Notes under the pieces: generated by a model
Told to the model about the DNA's origin: nothing
Databases searched by the model: none
Seen by the model: only the letters and a program-made list of their open reading frames with translations
Made by a program: the position numbers and the translations under genes
Shown here: positions 9,307 through 19,286 of the stretch, one piece after another
Layout: every line of letters starts with the position of its first letter
How positions within the stretch are numbered: the stretch's first letter is position 1
DNA from: Sulfurovum sp.
GTDB taxonomy: Bacteria > Campylobacterota > Campylobacteria > Campylobacterales > Sulfurovaceae
Length of the DNA stretch: 64,000 bases
Assembly (NCBI GenBank): GCA_026990595.1
Contig: JALXCZ010000007.1
Location: 1-64,000 of the forward strand
Reading direction: 5' to 3'

Positions 9307-11045
9307 TATAACCTCGCTACCCTGTAGATTTCTTCAATGGTTGTTTTACCCTCTAGTGCTTTATGCACTCCATCTTCAAACATATTGATAAATCCTTCTT
9401 CCATTGCCTGTTTTGTCATCTCTTCTTTGGATGCACTTCTTGCGATCATACGGGAAAATGTCTCACTGATCGTTAAAACTTCCGAGATCATCTCTCTTCC
9501 TGCATATCCGCTGTGTCCACACTCTTTACATCCCTCACCTACATAAAATACAGGATTTTCAGGAAGATACTGCTTGACATCTTTTAAAAGTGTCTCCGGG
9601 AGTATGGTCTCTTTTTTACAATGTGTGCATATTTTACGTACGAGTCTCTGCGCCTGTATCGCGACCAAAGCCCCACTTACCAAATACTCTTCAATACCCA
9701 TATCCAATATTCTGGTTACTGCGGAAATCGCATCATTTGTATGCAGTGTAGATAGTACTAGGTGCCCTGTAAGTGCTGCTTGAATAGCAATACGAAGCGT
9801 TTCCTGATCACGGATCTCTCCGATCATAATCTTGTCCGGATCCTGTCTCAATATAGATTTTAATGCATCTGCAAAACTTAAGCCGACATTTGCTCTTACT
9901 TGCACCTGCTGAAGACCACTCATTTGATATTCTACAGGATCTTCAACTGTAATGATCTTGTCTTTTACATCTTTGATCGCGTTCAAGGCACCGTAAAGCG
10001 TGGTTGTTTTTCCTGATCCCGTAGGACCTGTTACCAATACAATACCATAAGGAACTTTGATAGACTCAGCGAACCTGTCATAACAGAATTTACTCATTCC
10101 TGCATCTTCAAGGCGTATCATAGCTTTGGATTTATCCAAGATCCTCAAAACGATCGATTCTCCATAAATTGTCGGAAGAGTAGAAACCCTGAAGTCAAAA
10201 TCTCTTTTATTGATCGTTGCAGAGAATCTGCCATCCTGAGGTTTTCTCTTTTCTGCAATATCCAAATTTGAAAGCAATTTCATACGTGAAGCAAGTGGGT
10301 TAAAAATATCTTTATCAAATGTGAAACTTTGACGTAGCATACCATCCACACGTTCCCGTACAATACAGCTTTTTTCTGTTGCCTCAATATGAATATCACT
10401 TGCACCAATATAAATGGCTGATTTAAGAATAATGTCGATCAGTTTTAATACGGCAGGAGACTCACCTTCTTCCTCCTCCATATTTCCTTCTTGACTGAGA
10501 TCTTTTCGTATATCTGATACCAGACCTTTAATACTCTCATTGATCTCCAAACGCTGCAAATGCTGTTGGATCTGCTTGGGTTTAGAGATAGCGATTCTTA
10601 TAGGTTTTTTAGGAAATAAACGTTGTATCGCATCTTGTGCTGCCATATCCAACGGATCATCAAAAACAATAAGTACATTAAGATCATTCTCTTCAATAGG
10701 TATAACATTATATTTAATAAGCTGTCTATAGGGTACTTGTGAAAAAAGTTTCATATCTATTTCCACTTCATCCAGATCAACGTATTCAACATGAAGTGCT
10801 TTTGCAACCTCTTTAATGATCGGATCAATATCAATACCTTCTATTTTTTCCAAATGGGATAAAGTAATAACTCCCTGCCTTATTTTTTTTGCCAAAAAGA
10901 TCTCAACAGTATGCAGATCAATCATTTTTTCAGCTATAAGATTGGCAAACGAAATCTTTTTAGGTGGTCTGCTTTTGACCAATGCAGAAATAGCATCCTT
11001 GGTTATAAGATTTTCATCAAGCATGATTTCAATAAGTTTTACCAT
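9306..11045 (-). CDS. pilus assembly ATPase (GspE/PilB/MshE-like)
   Basis: Hexameric cytoplasmic ATPase that powers pilin polymerisation, 579 aa. Walker A GPTGSGKTTTLY, Asp box and Walker B (DPDKIMIGEIRD), and a tetracysteine zinc motif (CTHC ... CKEC) are visible. The N-terminal ~170 residues fit the MshE N-domain; in Vibrio MshE that region binds cyclic di-GMP, which I cannot confirm here. A 65-base gap upstream contains TATAAT- and TATACT-like boxes and AGGAG before the ATG, so an internal promoter is possible. Confidence 0.92.
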   Translation of the reverse strand: MVKLIEIMLDENLITKDAISALVKSRPPKKISFANLIAEKMIDLHTVEIFLAKKIRQGVITLSHLEKIEGIDIDPIIKEVAKALHVEYVDLDEVEIDMKLFSQVPYRQLIKYNVIPIEENDLNVLIVFDDPLDMAAQDAIQRLFPKKPIRIAISKPKQIQQHLQRLEINESIKGLVSDIRKDLSQEGNMEEEEGESPAVLKLIDIILKSAIYIGASDIHIEATEKSCIVRERVDGMLRQSFTFDKDIFNPLASRMKLLSNLDIAEKRKPQDGRFSATINKRDFDFRVSTLPTIYGESIVLRILDKSKAMIRLEDAGMSKFCYDRFAESIKVPYGIVLVTGPTGSGKTTTLYGALNAIKDVKDKIITVEDPVEYQMSGLQQVQVRANVGLSFADALKSILRQDPDKIMIGEIRDQETLRIAIQAALTGHLVLSTLHTNDAISAVTRILDMGIEEYLVSGALVAIQAQRLVRKICTHCKKETILPETLLKDVKQYLPENPVFYVGEGCKECGHSGYAGREMISEVLTISETFSRMIARSASKEEMTKQAMEEGFINMFEDGVHKALEGKTTIEEIYRVARL

Positions 11046-11110
11046 TCAACTACTCCTATTTTATCTATTTAGTATACCATTATATGATAACAGTCAAGCT
11101 AAATAATATT

Positions 11111-11851
11111 TTATAAATTGCCTTTTTGAATCTTATATAAAAGTCTTCTTGCGTTTTTTGAATTTGATCTTTTTATATAAGACATTAAAAGACGGATCGC
11201 TTCATTTTTATGACCCAGTTTTACTTTGGATTTTGTAAAGATCAGCCAACTCTCCTCGATATTTCCATTAACTTTGTTCGTTTCCAAAGCCCAGTGCTCT
11301 GCCTTTTTATAAAGACCTTTACTGTAATAACTCTTCGCCAGGAAAAGTGAATCATCAGTATCATGTGATGCGTAAAAACGTTTTTCAACATCTTTATAGG
11401 CACTCACACTTGTTGTTTCTATAATATTCAGATGCATTTTTTTATGGGGTTTTTGCACCATTTTTACTTTTGATTTTATTCTAGGTTTTTTAATCTTCTT
11501 CTCTTTAACATATACTTCAGAATTTCCCATTGGATCATCATAAGAAGTTATAGTTGTGGGCTTAATCTCCAAAGTTTTTGCAATAACATTCTTTTTAGAT
11601 TTTTCCAATTCAAGTGTTGCTAACGATTTATCCATCAAAATGGAACTTGACCCGCCTTTCTCTACTTTACTGAATGTTTCAACACTCTTGTTTTGATCAC
11701 TGGATTTAAAAGAATCCGTTATGTTGAATTTAAAAATAACAAAAAATATGATGGTTGACACAATAATACCTAGACCCAACAGGTACCACGGCTTTCTCTT
11801 TTTTTTATTATATTTATTCCACTCTTCCTCTAAGGGTTTGATATCATACAT
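11111..11851 (-). CDS. TPR-containing pilus biogenesis protein (MshN-like)
   Basis: 246 aa with a short basic cytoplasmic N-terminus (YNKKKRKPW), one membrane helix at about 22-43, a low-complexity basic linker, and TPR-like helices in the last ~90 residues (YYSKGLYKKAEHWALETNK). The position between the AAA+ ATPase and the assembly ATPase equals mshN. It overlaps the upstream ATPase gene by 8 bases. Sequence evidence alone is weak; synteny carries the call. Confidence 0.7.
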   Translation of the reverse strand: MYDIKPLEEEWNKYNKKKRKPWYLLGLGIIVSTIIFFVIFKFNITDSFKSSDQNKSVETFSKVEKGGSSSILMDKSLATLELEKSKKNVIAKTLEIKPTTITSYDDPMGNSEVYVKEKKIKKPRIKSKVKMVQKPHKKMHLNIIETTSVSAYKDVEKRFYASHDTDDSLFLAKSYYSKGLYKKAEHWALETNKVNGNIEESWLIFTKSKVKLGHKNEAIRLLMSYIKRSNSKNARRLLYKIQKGNL

Positions 11852-12656
11852 GAATATACCCCAATTTCAGTGCAGCCATTTCAATAATTCTTTGTGGGAT
11901 ATGTTCGTAATTGATTTTAGACGGTTCATTTTTATCATAATATTCACAAATTTCAAATATAGTAAAAAGTAATTTGTTACACTCTCGAAAGTTTCCTTTA
12001 GTAAAAGCATGAATCAATTTCATATCTTTGTCTTTTATACTGTTAGCTATTTCAAAAAGATTTTTTTTCAAAAGTTTTTTATGGATATAAGTAGTCTGAT
12101 CCGCTTTTGTTGCATTCTTAAGTTCTATCACTTCCCAAATACGAGATTGAAAATGCTCTTTTGCAATAAGATCTTCATCTTCTGTTTTATGCAGAGACAC
12201 AACGAATTTGACTGCGCGGCTGTCTGAAAGAAGTCTGATCTTCTCCATCATTTCAATACCATACATCTGCGCTTCATCCAAAAGAATGACAATTTCTCTT
12301 TTCCCTCTCAACTCTTTACAAAAATCAACTAAAGCAGAAAAATTAACTTCTGTATTGTTAGGAAGATCTTTCTTGGTTAGGACTTTAAACAGTTTATGAA
12401 AAAACTCTTTTTCATTAATTGCCGGTGTATCAAAATAATGAATCTCTTTTTGATGTTTCAGCTTTTCTGAGATCCTGTTAAGAAGTATACTTTTCCCTGT
12501 ACCGGGACGTCCAAAAAGCAATATCATTTTTAATGGTTTATCCATACTGTGATGTAGTTGCTTATAGGCTGTAACAGAAGATTCTAACTCAATGTAGTCA
12601 TCGACATCTACTGAATCGATGAATACATTTTTAGCAGCTTCGTATCTACTTTTCAT
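11844..12656 (-). CDS. AAA+ ATPase of the ExeA/MshM family
   Basis: 270 aa AAA+ ATPase. Walker A GRPGTGKSILL and Walker B IVILLDEAQM are intact. ExeA/MshM relatives help the secretin assemble through the cell wall or multimerise. Unlike ExeA there is no C-terminal peptidoglycan-binding domain or membrane helix visible. It overlaps the secretin gene by 11 bases and the MshN-like gene by 8 bases. Confidence 0.85.
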   Translation of the reverse strand: MKSRYEAAKNVFIDSVDVDDYIELESSVTAYKQLHHSMDKPLKMILLFGRPGTGKSILLNRISEKLKHQKEIHYFDTPAINEKEFFHKLFKVLTKKDLPNNTEVNFSALVDFCKELRGKREIVILLDEAQMYGIEMMEKIRLLSDSRAVKFVVSLHKTEDEDLIAKEHFQSRIWEVIELKNATKADQTTYIHKKLLKKNLFEIANSIKDKDMKLIHAFTKGNFRECNKLLFTIFEICEYYDKNEPSKINYEHIPQRIIEMAALKLGYIHV

Positions 12657-14226
12657 TTAACTTTGTATATCCTAGATCTTTCAATGATACAGATTTGGCA
12701 TTTTTAATAATATGTGGTGTAATAATCAAAACCAATTCTTCTACAGTATTGATCTTCTCTTCATGTTTAAACGCATATTCCAAAAGGGGAAGATCCCCAA
12801 GTAAAGGCACTTTATTGATTTTTACACCCGTTTTGGAGGAGATCAGTCCTCCAAGAATAGCATGCTGTCCATCTCTCACTTTTATCACTGATGCGATTTG
12901 TCTTCTTACAAGATCAGGTGGAATAGATCTTACACCTCCATCACTTTTTACGGTATTCACTGTATCTGATATAGATGGATTGATTTTCAATGTAATCATA
13001 CCATGTGAATCTATTTCCGGGGTAATATCTAATAAGATACCTGCAAACACAGAATCTACCAATTCCCCTTCTGAAGAGGTGGAACCGCCGCCACTGCTTG
13101 TTGTACTGCTGGATTTTATTTTATAGAACAATTCCTTACCCACACTGATAAGTGCCGGCTGATTATTCAGTGTCATCACTCTTGGACTTGAAATAGATTT
13201 AACATCTCCCTGTGTTCCTAAGAATTTTACAACATCTGTCACTTTTGCATTTCCTGTAATATTGACCAACTGTGCATTTCTTGGTCTTGTTCCTTCAGAA
13301 AATGTTGTATCTGTAATTCCTTCCAGATTATCAAAAGTGAAAGACGAAATATTTTTTTGTGCCATAGCCAGTGTATTTATTGTGAAATTCTGCAATCCAT
13401 ATAGCTGAGACCAATCCACACCAGTTGTTTTACTGTCATCGAATGTAACAGTCAAAATACGTACATCTATCAGTACTTGCGTTTTAATCTGTTTAGCTAA
13501 CGTACGGATATAACGTGCGACTCTGTTTATCTGTCTTTCTGTACCTGTTACCGTCACCATTCCGGCTTCCGGATTTACGATCGGTGCCAACGGATTATAT
13601 TCCCACACCTGTCCATCAGGACCTGTCCATCCGTCACCTGTTTTCGTATAATGCGTACTTCCGTCTGCTGCACCGATCAAGATACGCTGTACTTCATTTT
13701 CAACCGTTTTCCAAAACTTGAAATCATCATTACTTTCTATGGAAATACCTGTTTTAGAAGCGCCACTGCCCCCACCGGTACTACTCCCTCCAGATGCAGC
13801 TGAATTGTTTGAATTTGCTATAGTCACATGTGCGTTACTTTTCCCTGTTCTCTGTCCTGAAATATAGTGTATACGAAATGTACGTGTAATCAGATAAGAA
13901 ATTTTAAGTTTATTGCCATTCAGTGTATAGTGAAGATCATTGTCCTGCAGTATCGTATTTAAAAAACCTTTCAGTGTACTGTTCTTTAATTTTACATAAT
14001 AGAGTTTTTTATTCATTCTTTTTTTTGCTGCATCATCTTTTACAACAACTGTTAATCCGCAGGTTTCTGCCAGATTATCAATAACATCTCCAATTGTAAG
14101 CTTACTGTCAATGGTAACACTAAACAGTTTATTAGAACAACTACCCGCAACAAGAGTATTTGTAACACCTAACAGCATAAAAAATGCTATAATGATCTTT
14201 ACCCCTAACTTTTCTACTCTTTTCAT
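12646..14226 (-). CDS. outer-membrane secretin (MshL/PilQ/GspD family)
   Basis: Forms the outer-membrane pore for the pilus, 526 aa. There is a signal peptide (IIIAFFMLLGVTNTLVAG), an N-terminal STN/N0-like domain (about 35-110), a Gly/Ser-rich linker near residue 140-160 and a C-terminal secretin domain with the family end segment (VPLLGDLPLLEYAFKHE). No lipobox is seen, so a separate pilotin or the MshK-like protein upstream may be involved. Confidence 0.92.
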   Translation of the reverse strand: MKRVEKLGVKIIIAFFMLLGVTNTLVAGSCSNKLFSVTIDSKLTIGDVIDNLAETCGLTVVVKDDAAKKRMNKKLYYVKLKNSTLKGFLNTILQDNDLHYTLNGNKLKISYLITRTFRIHYISGQRTGKSNAHVTIANSNNSAASGGSSTGGGSGASKTGISIESNDDFKFWKTVENEVQRILIGAADGSTHYTKTGDGWTGPDGQVWEYNPLAPIVNPEAGMVTVTGTERQINRVARYIRTLAKQIKTQVLIDVRILTVTFDDSKTTGVDWSQLYGLQNFTINTLAMAQKNISSFTFDNLEGITDTTFSEGTRPRNAQLVNITGNAKVTDVVKFLGTQGDVKSISSPRVMTLNNQPALISVGKELFYKIKSSSTTSSGGGSTSSEGELVDSVFAGILLDITPEIDSHGMITLKINPSISDTVNTVKSDGGVRSIPPDLVRRQIASVIKVRDGQHAILGGLISSKTGVKINKVPLLGDLPLLEYAFKHEEKINTVEELVLIITPHIIKNAKSVSLKDLGYTKLNEK

Positions 14227-14230
14227 CCTC

Positions 14231-14638
14231 TTACCTCTCTTCTAATGTAATAAAACTATCTCTTTTTTCATGTAGAAATAATTTCTTAATATGATTACCG
14301 TTTCTAAGTACCACACCTCTTTTCCCTACATACTTCAATGTATATCCCATGATCGTATCATCAACACTTTTCCAGGCATCATTAATGTAAGCTTTTCCAT
14401 TTACAATAGCATGCAGTGATAACTTTGCCTCTTCTGCTTTTACAGGAATAACAAAGGTTGTAATATTATTATCTTCTTCCAAACGGACGAATGGCTCTTT
14501 TGTTGTTTCCAGTGTTTCCAGTTTTACACCTTCACGCTTTTCATGTATTTTACTTACCATCTGCTGTATTTGCTCAACAGAAAGATCTGCATACAGTGAG
14601 AATGTCAAACTTAAAACTATCAATAGTGTCTTTTTCAT
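14231..14638 (-). CDS. periplasmic MshK-like pilus biogenesis protein
   Basis: 135 aa with a signal peptide (KTLLIVLSLTFSLYA) and a small C-terminal domain containing AYINDAWKSVDD and GKRGVVLRNG, the pattern of PilP/MshK-type periplasmic proteins. I start at 14638 because this ATG forms a TGATG overlap with the upstream gene and opens the signal peptide. Order between MshJ-like and MshL-like genes agrees with mshK. Confidence 0.7.
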   Translation of the reverse strand: MKKTLLIVLSLTFSLYADLSVEQIQQMVSKIHEKREGVKLETLETTKEPFVRLEEDNNITTFVIPVKAEEAKLSLHAIVNGKAYINDAWKSVDDTIMGYTLKYVGKRGVVLRNGNHIKKLFLHEKRDSFITLEER

Positions 14639-15291
14639 CAATGATTTATCCCCCATACAGAAATATTAATATCCGCTACGATTTGTGATGAATTATTATC
14701 CAGAGAAAATTTCGTACCGTAAATATCAGTGACAAGTACATTTTGTTCTAACTCATTCATGAATTTTACGATTCCCTTATATTCACCTTTACAGCCTACA
14801 CCAACTTCAAGAACATATCCGAAACTACCGTTATTATCTACATATTTATTTGTAATATACTGAATATCAACATTCTGTGCTTCAGCATTGTCTGTAATAG
14901 AATTAATGAACTTGGACCAGCTTTTTTGATTAAAAAGCATATCTGAAAGTCTGTTCATTTTATCATCTATAAAATTTATTTTTTTATTATACTTAACAAT
15001 GTTTTCTTTTTTTGTAACGATATCCCGATCAAATTTCTTCACATAAAATTCACGATCACCACCAACCGTAATAGAATTAAGATATGTATTGTTGTCTGCT
15101 ATACTTTTTTGTATACTTTTTTTACTTGTTTCACTTTTTTTGTACATTTTTTCAGTATACGGTAAAATATACGCATAGGCGAGATAGGCAATAATACCTG
15201 CAACACCTAATATAACCAACCATTTCTCACTCTCTTTTTTTGGTGCAAAATAGGCATCAAGTTCTTCTAATTTATCTTCTATGAATTTCAT
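14638..15291 (-). CDS. PilO/MshJ-like pilus biogenesis protein
   Basis: 217 aa bitopic inner-membrane protein: short cytoplasmic N-terminus, one membrane helix at about 24-45, a coiled-coil region (45-110) and a ferredoxin-like periplasmic domain. This is the PilO/MshJ layout of the pilus alignment complex. It overlaps the upstream gene by 4 bases and the downstream MshK-like gene by one. Confidence 0.75.
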   Translation of the reverse strand: MKFIEDKLEELDAYFAPKKESEKWLVILGVAGIIAYLAYAYILPYTEKMYKKSETSKKSIQKSIADNNTYLNSITVGGDREFYVKKFDRDIVTKKENIVKYNKKINFIDDKMNRLSDMLFNQKSWSKFINSITDNAEAQNVDIQYITNKYVDNNGSFGYVLEVGVGCKGEYKGIVKFMNELEQNVLVTDIYGTKFSLDNNSSQIVADINISVWGINH

Positions 15292-16829
15292 CTTAAATCA
15301 ACCTTTAACAGACCTTTATAATAATGGTTCTCCGGGTCTTTTTGGATTCTCTCAATATCTATTTGATCGATCTCATCAAAATGATGATCAGAGATATACT
15401 GAATAAGTTCGGTGAGTTTTCTGTCATCTGAACTCACCAATGAGATCCATAAAGTATCCTCTTTACTGTAAAGCATATCAACATTCACACCAAATTTACT
15501 TAGCTCTTCCGCAATCGTATGGAACGTTCCTGATTTCAGACGATAATTCACTTTTTTGTCATAAATGGAGGTCAGCGTTTTTGTTTTTCCCTGATATCTT
15601 TTTGAAAGATTTCCTATCTCTTTATCCAAAACACTTATTTTCTGTTTCTTGTCACTCAATATTTTTTTGTATTTATTTGCTTCTGTACTCAGTTTATTAT
15701 TTTCTATTTTAAGTGCATAGATCTTTGCATCATTGATATATGAACCGATAAGGTAAACCAAAGGATATGCCAGACCCAATGAGATTGCAGCAAAAGTTGC
15801 AATAATAAATTGTCCACTTGCACGATTTACAAAAGCTGGTGCACGTGGGAACATAGTAAGATTGACAATGGAAGATTCATCTTCCATATAATCAAAGGAA
15901 CTAAGCAACATTAAATACTGTAATTGATCTATATACCATTCATCGTTGCTTACATTATAGTTAAAATTGAGGTCCGCTGATTGCAATCCCAAATAGTTTT
16001 GACTATACTCATCCAGTCCAATAATAGGACCCTGTACACTGCCTATATACATGTGATCGATACTTTCTAACTGGAAAGCTCTTTTTGCATAAATAATAAT
16101 ATCATTGATAGTGATAAACACTTCACCAAAGATCTTCATGAAATTTTGTTGATAATCACTATTGGTTGTCTTTAAACCTTCTGCCTCTAAAATGGAAAAG
16201 AACTCTTTCTCATCGATCTTCTCTCCCACCATTTCACAATATTTTTCATAGATCTGTTCCAGTGAATATTCTATTGATTTTGAATAAAGATATTCCCCGT
16301 TTTTATAAAATGTTACAAAGGCATCCTGTTTTGTAAAATAGATAAAACAGTGTGTACCGTTATCCTGTAATATTTCTTTTTTATAAAGTGCTTTATAAAG
16401 AAGTGGTGCAGGGACAATAAGATCTATATATTTTGTTTGTTGCTTTATCGGAGAGAAAAGTTCATCCAGAACTTCAGGTTGTGCTACAAAAATATGATAT
16501 TCCCGCTCTTCTCCTGCATTTTCAACTTCTACTGATGAAATAATATAATTACTTGCCTGATCCAGTCCCAACTCTTCATATGCTTTAATGTCAAGAATAT
16601 CAGGAATGTCTTCCTGGGGAATACTGCGGCTTAAATGTACCGTAGTAGTGATCATGTCTTTATTACTTACATAAGATGTAATAAAGTTTGACGTGTTATA
16701 ACTGAGTTTATTTAAAGATTGAAATGAATCACCTTTAAAGATATATTTCTTATCAGTATAAGCATTAAGTGTAACAATATTTTTTACAGCCGATTTGGAC
16801 TTTTTCGACGAACTTTTTTTCAAAAACAT
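15288..16829 (-). CDS. PilM-PilN type fusion protein (MshI-like)
   Basis: 513 aa. Residues 1-330 look like an actin-fold PilM domain; a membrane helix (about 343-365) is followed by a coiled coil and a PilN-like periplasmic domain. The PilM and PilN roles are thus carried by one polypeptide, the GspL/MshI type arrangement. It is the first gene of the eight-gene pilus run; AAGGAA precedes the ATG and a TATAAT lies 26 bases upstream. Confidence 0.75.
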   Translation of the reverse strand: MFLKKSSSKKSKSAVKNIVTLNAYTDKKYIFKGDSFQSLNKLSYNTSNFITSYVSNKDMITTTVHLSRSIPQEDIPDILDIKAYEELGLDQASNYIISSVEVENAGEEREYHIFVAQPEVLDELFSPIKQQTKYIDLIVPAPLLYKALYKKEILQDNGTHCFIYFTKQDAFVTFYKNGEYLYSKSIEYSLEQIYEKYCEMVGEKIDEKEFFSILEAEGLKTTNSDYQQNFMKIFGEVFITINDIIIYAKRAFQLESIDHMYIGSVQGPIIGLDEYSQNYLGLQSADLNFNYNVSNDEWYIDQLQYLMLLSSFDYMEDESSIVNLTMFPRAPAFVNRASGQFIIATFAAISLGLAYPLVYLIGSYINDAKIYALKIENNKLSTEANKYKKILSDKKQKISVLDKEIGNLSKRYQGKTKTLTSIYDKKVNYRLKSGTFHTIAEELSKFGVNVDMLYSKEDTLWISLVSSDDRKLTELIQYISDHHFDEIDQIDIERIQKDPENHYYKGLLKVDLR

Positions 16830-16854
16830 TCTAAACTTCCTTGTTTGTTAAACA

Positions 16855-16860
16855 ATTATA
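16855..16860 (-). promoter_or_regulatory. candidate -10 box of the MSHA-like operon
   Basis: TATAAT on the minus strand, 26 bases before the first pilus gene, giving a leader of about 20 bases with AAGGAA. The rest of the 16830-17018 gap is very AT-rich and shows no other clear feature. Confidence 0.45.
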
Positions 16861-17018
16861 TATGTTATAATATTAAAAGTATCTTACAAAAATAAAATTT
16901 TCTTTAAAATATAACTTTTTTTAATTATTAATCTTTCAATATAAAGTTTAATTTCTTGTTTATAAGGAATAGAACAGTGCATTATTTCATTTAAGAAAAT
17001 ATAAAATTCAAAGCATAT

Positions 17019-17921
17019 TTAAATGATATATCCGAATTCTTCTAAACTTTCTCTATTTTTACTCCAACCTTTTTTCACGGAAACATGCAGATCCAAAAAG
17101 ATTTTTTTACCGGAGAAGTATTCCATTTGTTCACGTGCCAATTTTCCCACCCTTTTAATGGTTGCACCTTTTTGCCCGACGATCATCCCCTTTTGTGTCT
17201 CTTTTTCTACCACGATCGTAGCATACACTTTATCTATATTTTCTTCTTCATAGATCTTTTCAATAGTTACATCACTTTCATAGGGTATCTCATCACTAAG
17301 ATTTTCAAAAATAGACTCACGGATGAGCTCTTTGTAAATATCACGTATATTATCTGTAGTAAGGATCTCTGTATCATAAAAGAATGGAGATTCCGGGAGA
17401 TGTTTTCTTATCTCATCAAGTAACTGTTTCTTTCCTACTTTTTTATTGACAGAAAAAGGGATGATTGCTTCAAACTGATCTTGATACTTTTGATACTCCC
17501 CAAGTTTAGCCAAAATATCACCCTGTTTGGCATGATCTATTTTAGTAAGTACCACTATATGTTTTACCCCTTTTGCCTGTGCCAGTTTCAAAAATTTCTC
17601 ATACTCCGTCAGCTTATCTGTTACCGGTGCAAGAAATACAATGAGATCACTGTCACCCATTGCTTTTAATGCTTCATCAAGCATGAACTGGTTAAGCAGT
17701 CTTTCTTTTTCATGAATCCCCGGGGTATCAACAAAAATGACTTGGGCATTCTCATGCATAACAATAATATTCATACGCTTACGTGTTGCCTGAGCCTTTT
17801 TTGAAACCATAGCAAGCTTCTCTCCCACCAAATGGTTCAGCAAAGTACTTTTCCCTGCATTGGGTCGTCCTACTACGGCTACAAAACCTGCTTTTGTACC
17901 GGTCATCTTTTTATTAAACAT
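17019..17921 (-). CDS. era: ribosome-assembly GTPase Era
   Basis: Essential GTPase that binds the 3' end of 16S rRNA during 30S maturation; 300 aa. G1 GRPNAGKST, G3 DTPG and G4 TKID are visible (Thr instead of the usual Asn in G4), and a C-terminal KH domain carries GMIVGQKGATIKRVG. Last gene of rplI-hslV-hslU-era on the minus strand; 8-base gap after hslU. Confidence 0.96.
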   Translation of the reverse strand: MFNKKMTGTKAGFVAVVGRPNAGKSTLLNHLVGEKLAMVSKKAQATRKRMNIIVMHENAQVIFVDTPGIHEKERLLNQFMLDEALKAMGDSDLIVFLAPVTDKLTEYEKFLKLAQAKGVKHIVVLTKIDHAKQGDILAKLGEYQKYQDQFEAIIPFSVNKKVGKKQLLDEIRKHLPESPFFYDTEILTTDNIRDIYKELIRESIFENLSDEIPYESDVTIEKIYEEENIDKVYATIVVEKETQKGMIVGQKGATIKRVGKLAREQMEYFSGKKIFLDLHVSVKKGWSKNRESLEEFGYII

Positions 17922-17929
17922 CTATACCC

Positions 17930-19258
17930 TTATAATATATATCTGGTAGTATCTTCATCTTCCACTACTTTTTCTAGCTTCTCTTCTACTAAATCTTTAT
18001 CTATAGTCACCCTATCACCTGAATGTTCATCAGCTGTAAAGCTGATCTCTTCAAGTATCTTTTCCATTACCGTATGCAGACGTCTTGCACCGATATCTTC
18101 TGTTTTCTCATTTGCAAGCAATGAATAGTGGGCAATAGCACTTAATGCCTCTTCATCAAATACCAGTTCAACATCTTCTACTTTCATAAGTGCCTGATAC
18201 TGCTTAATGAGTGAATTTTTCGGTTCTGTCAATATACGATAAAGTGTCTCTTCATTTAAACTGTCCAACTCTACACGCAGAGGAAAGCGCCCTTGAAGCT
18301 CAGGCATAAGGTCACTGGGTTTTGAGACATGGAACGCCCCTGCGGCAATGAAGAGTATATGGTCCGTTTTTACCATACCCAGTTTTGTATGTACCGTTGA
18401 TCCCTCAACAATAGGAAGAAGATCTCTCTGTACCCCTTCCTTACTAGGATCCTGTCTTCCCTGCGAATTAGCAGAAACTGCTACTTTGTCTATCTCATCA
18501 AGAAAAACAATACCGCCCTTCTCTACTTTTTCAAGTGCCAAAGCTTTGAGTTGCTCTTCATCAAGAAGCGCTTCACTCGCTTCTTGTGCCAATATTTTTT
18601 TGGCGTCAGCTACAGTCACCTCTTTTTCGGGGCCTTTTTTCCCCATACCACCAAGTACTTTTACGATGGACTCCTGCACCTGTATCATTTGAGGAGGGAG
18701 TCCCTCTTCAGGCATCTGAGGATTGTTTGGCATAGTTATCTTCACTTTGAGATGATCAAGTTCTCCTTTAGTAAACTTCTCCTGCATACGGGCAAAAGAT
18801 GCATCATACTCTGCCTGCTTCTGTTCACTTGCACCCTTTGGAAGTGGTGGAAGCAGTTTTTCAATGATCTTGTTTTCGATATAATTGGCTATCTTTTCTT
18901 TGTTCTTCTCATTCTCTCTTTCACGAACGATGCTTGAAGCAGTAGCCGCCAGATCACGGATCATCGACTCTACATCACGCCCGACAAAACCTACTTCTGT
19001 ATATTTGCTTGCTTCTACTTTAATGAACGGCAAGTTCATCATATTTGCCAAACGTCTGGCGATCTCTGTTTTACCTACTCCTGTACTTCCTATCATCAAG
19101 ATATTTTTTGGCGTAACGTCTTTCTGCATCTCTTCATCTAACTGCATGCGTCTGTAACGGTTACGCAGTGCCACTGCGATAGTCTTTTTGGCATCACTCT
19201 GCCCTATCACATATCTATCCAGGTGTGCTACGATCTCTTTTGGTGTTAACTTATCCAA
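17930..19258 (-). CDS. hslU: HslU ATPase subunit of the HslUV protease
   Basis: AAA+ unfoldase of the HslUV (ClpYQ) protease, 442 aa. The N-terminus LTPKEIVAHLDRYVIGQ, Walker A GSTGVGKTE, Walker B GIVFLDEIDK and the sensor-2 arginine region (EDIGARRLHTVME) are conserved, and the C-terminal tail that docks into HslV (DTTRYIL) is present. Lies directly after hslV. Confidence 0.97.
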   Translation of the reverse strand: MDKLTPKEIVAHLDRYVIGQSDAKKTIAVALRNRYRRMQLDEEMQKDVTPKNILMIGSTGVGKTEIARRLANMMNLPFIKVEASKYTEVGFVGRDVESMIRDLAATASSIVRERENEKNKEKIANYIENKIIEKLLPPLPKGASEQKQAEYDASFARMQEKFTKGELDHLKVKITMPNNPQMPEEGLPPQMIQVQESIVKVLGGMGKKGPEKEVTVADAKKILAQEASEALLDEEQLKALALEKVEKGGIVFLDEIDKVAVSANSQGRQDPSKEGVQRDLLPIVEGSTVHTKLGMVKTDHILFIAAGAFHVSKPSDLMPELQGRFPLRVELDSLNEETLYRILTEPKNSLIKQYQALMKVEDVELVFDEEALSAIAHYSLLANEKTEDIGARRLHTVMEKILEEISFTADEHSGDRVTIDKDLVEEKLEKVVEDEDTTRYIL

Positions 19259-19286
19259 ATTTTATTTCCTTACTTCTTTGTTCTCT

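Noticed and set aside
8059-11045. Competence or twitching pilus (pilB/pilC) genes
   Set aside because: The complete order of eight genes follows MSHA, with MshM- and MshN-like genes; a plain PilB/PilC set would not include them.
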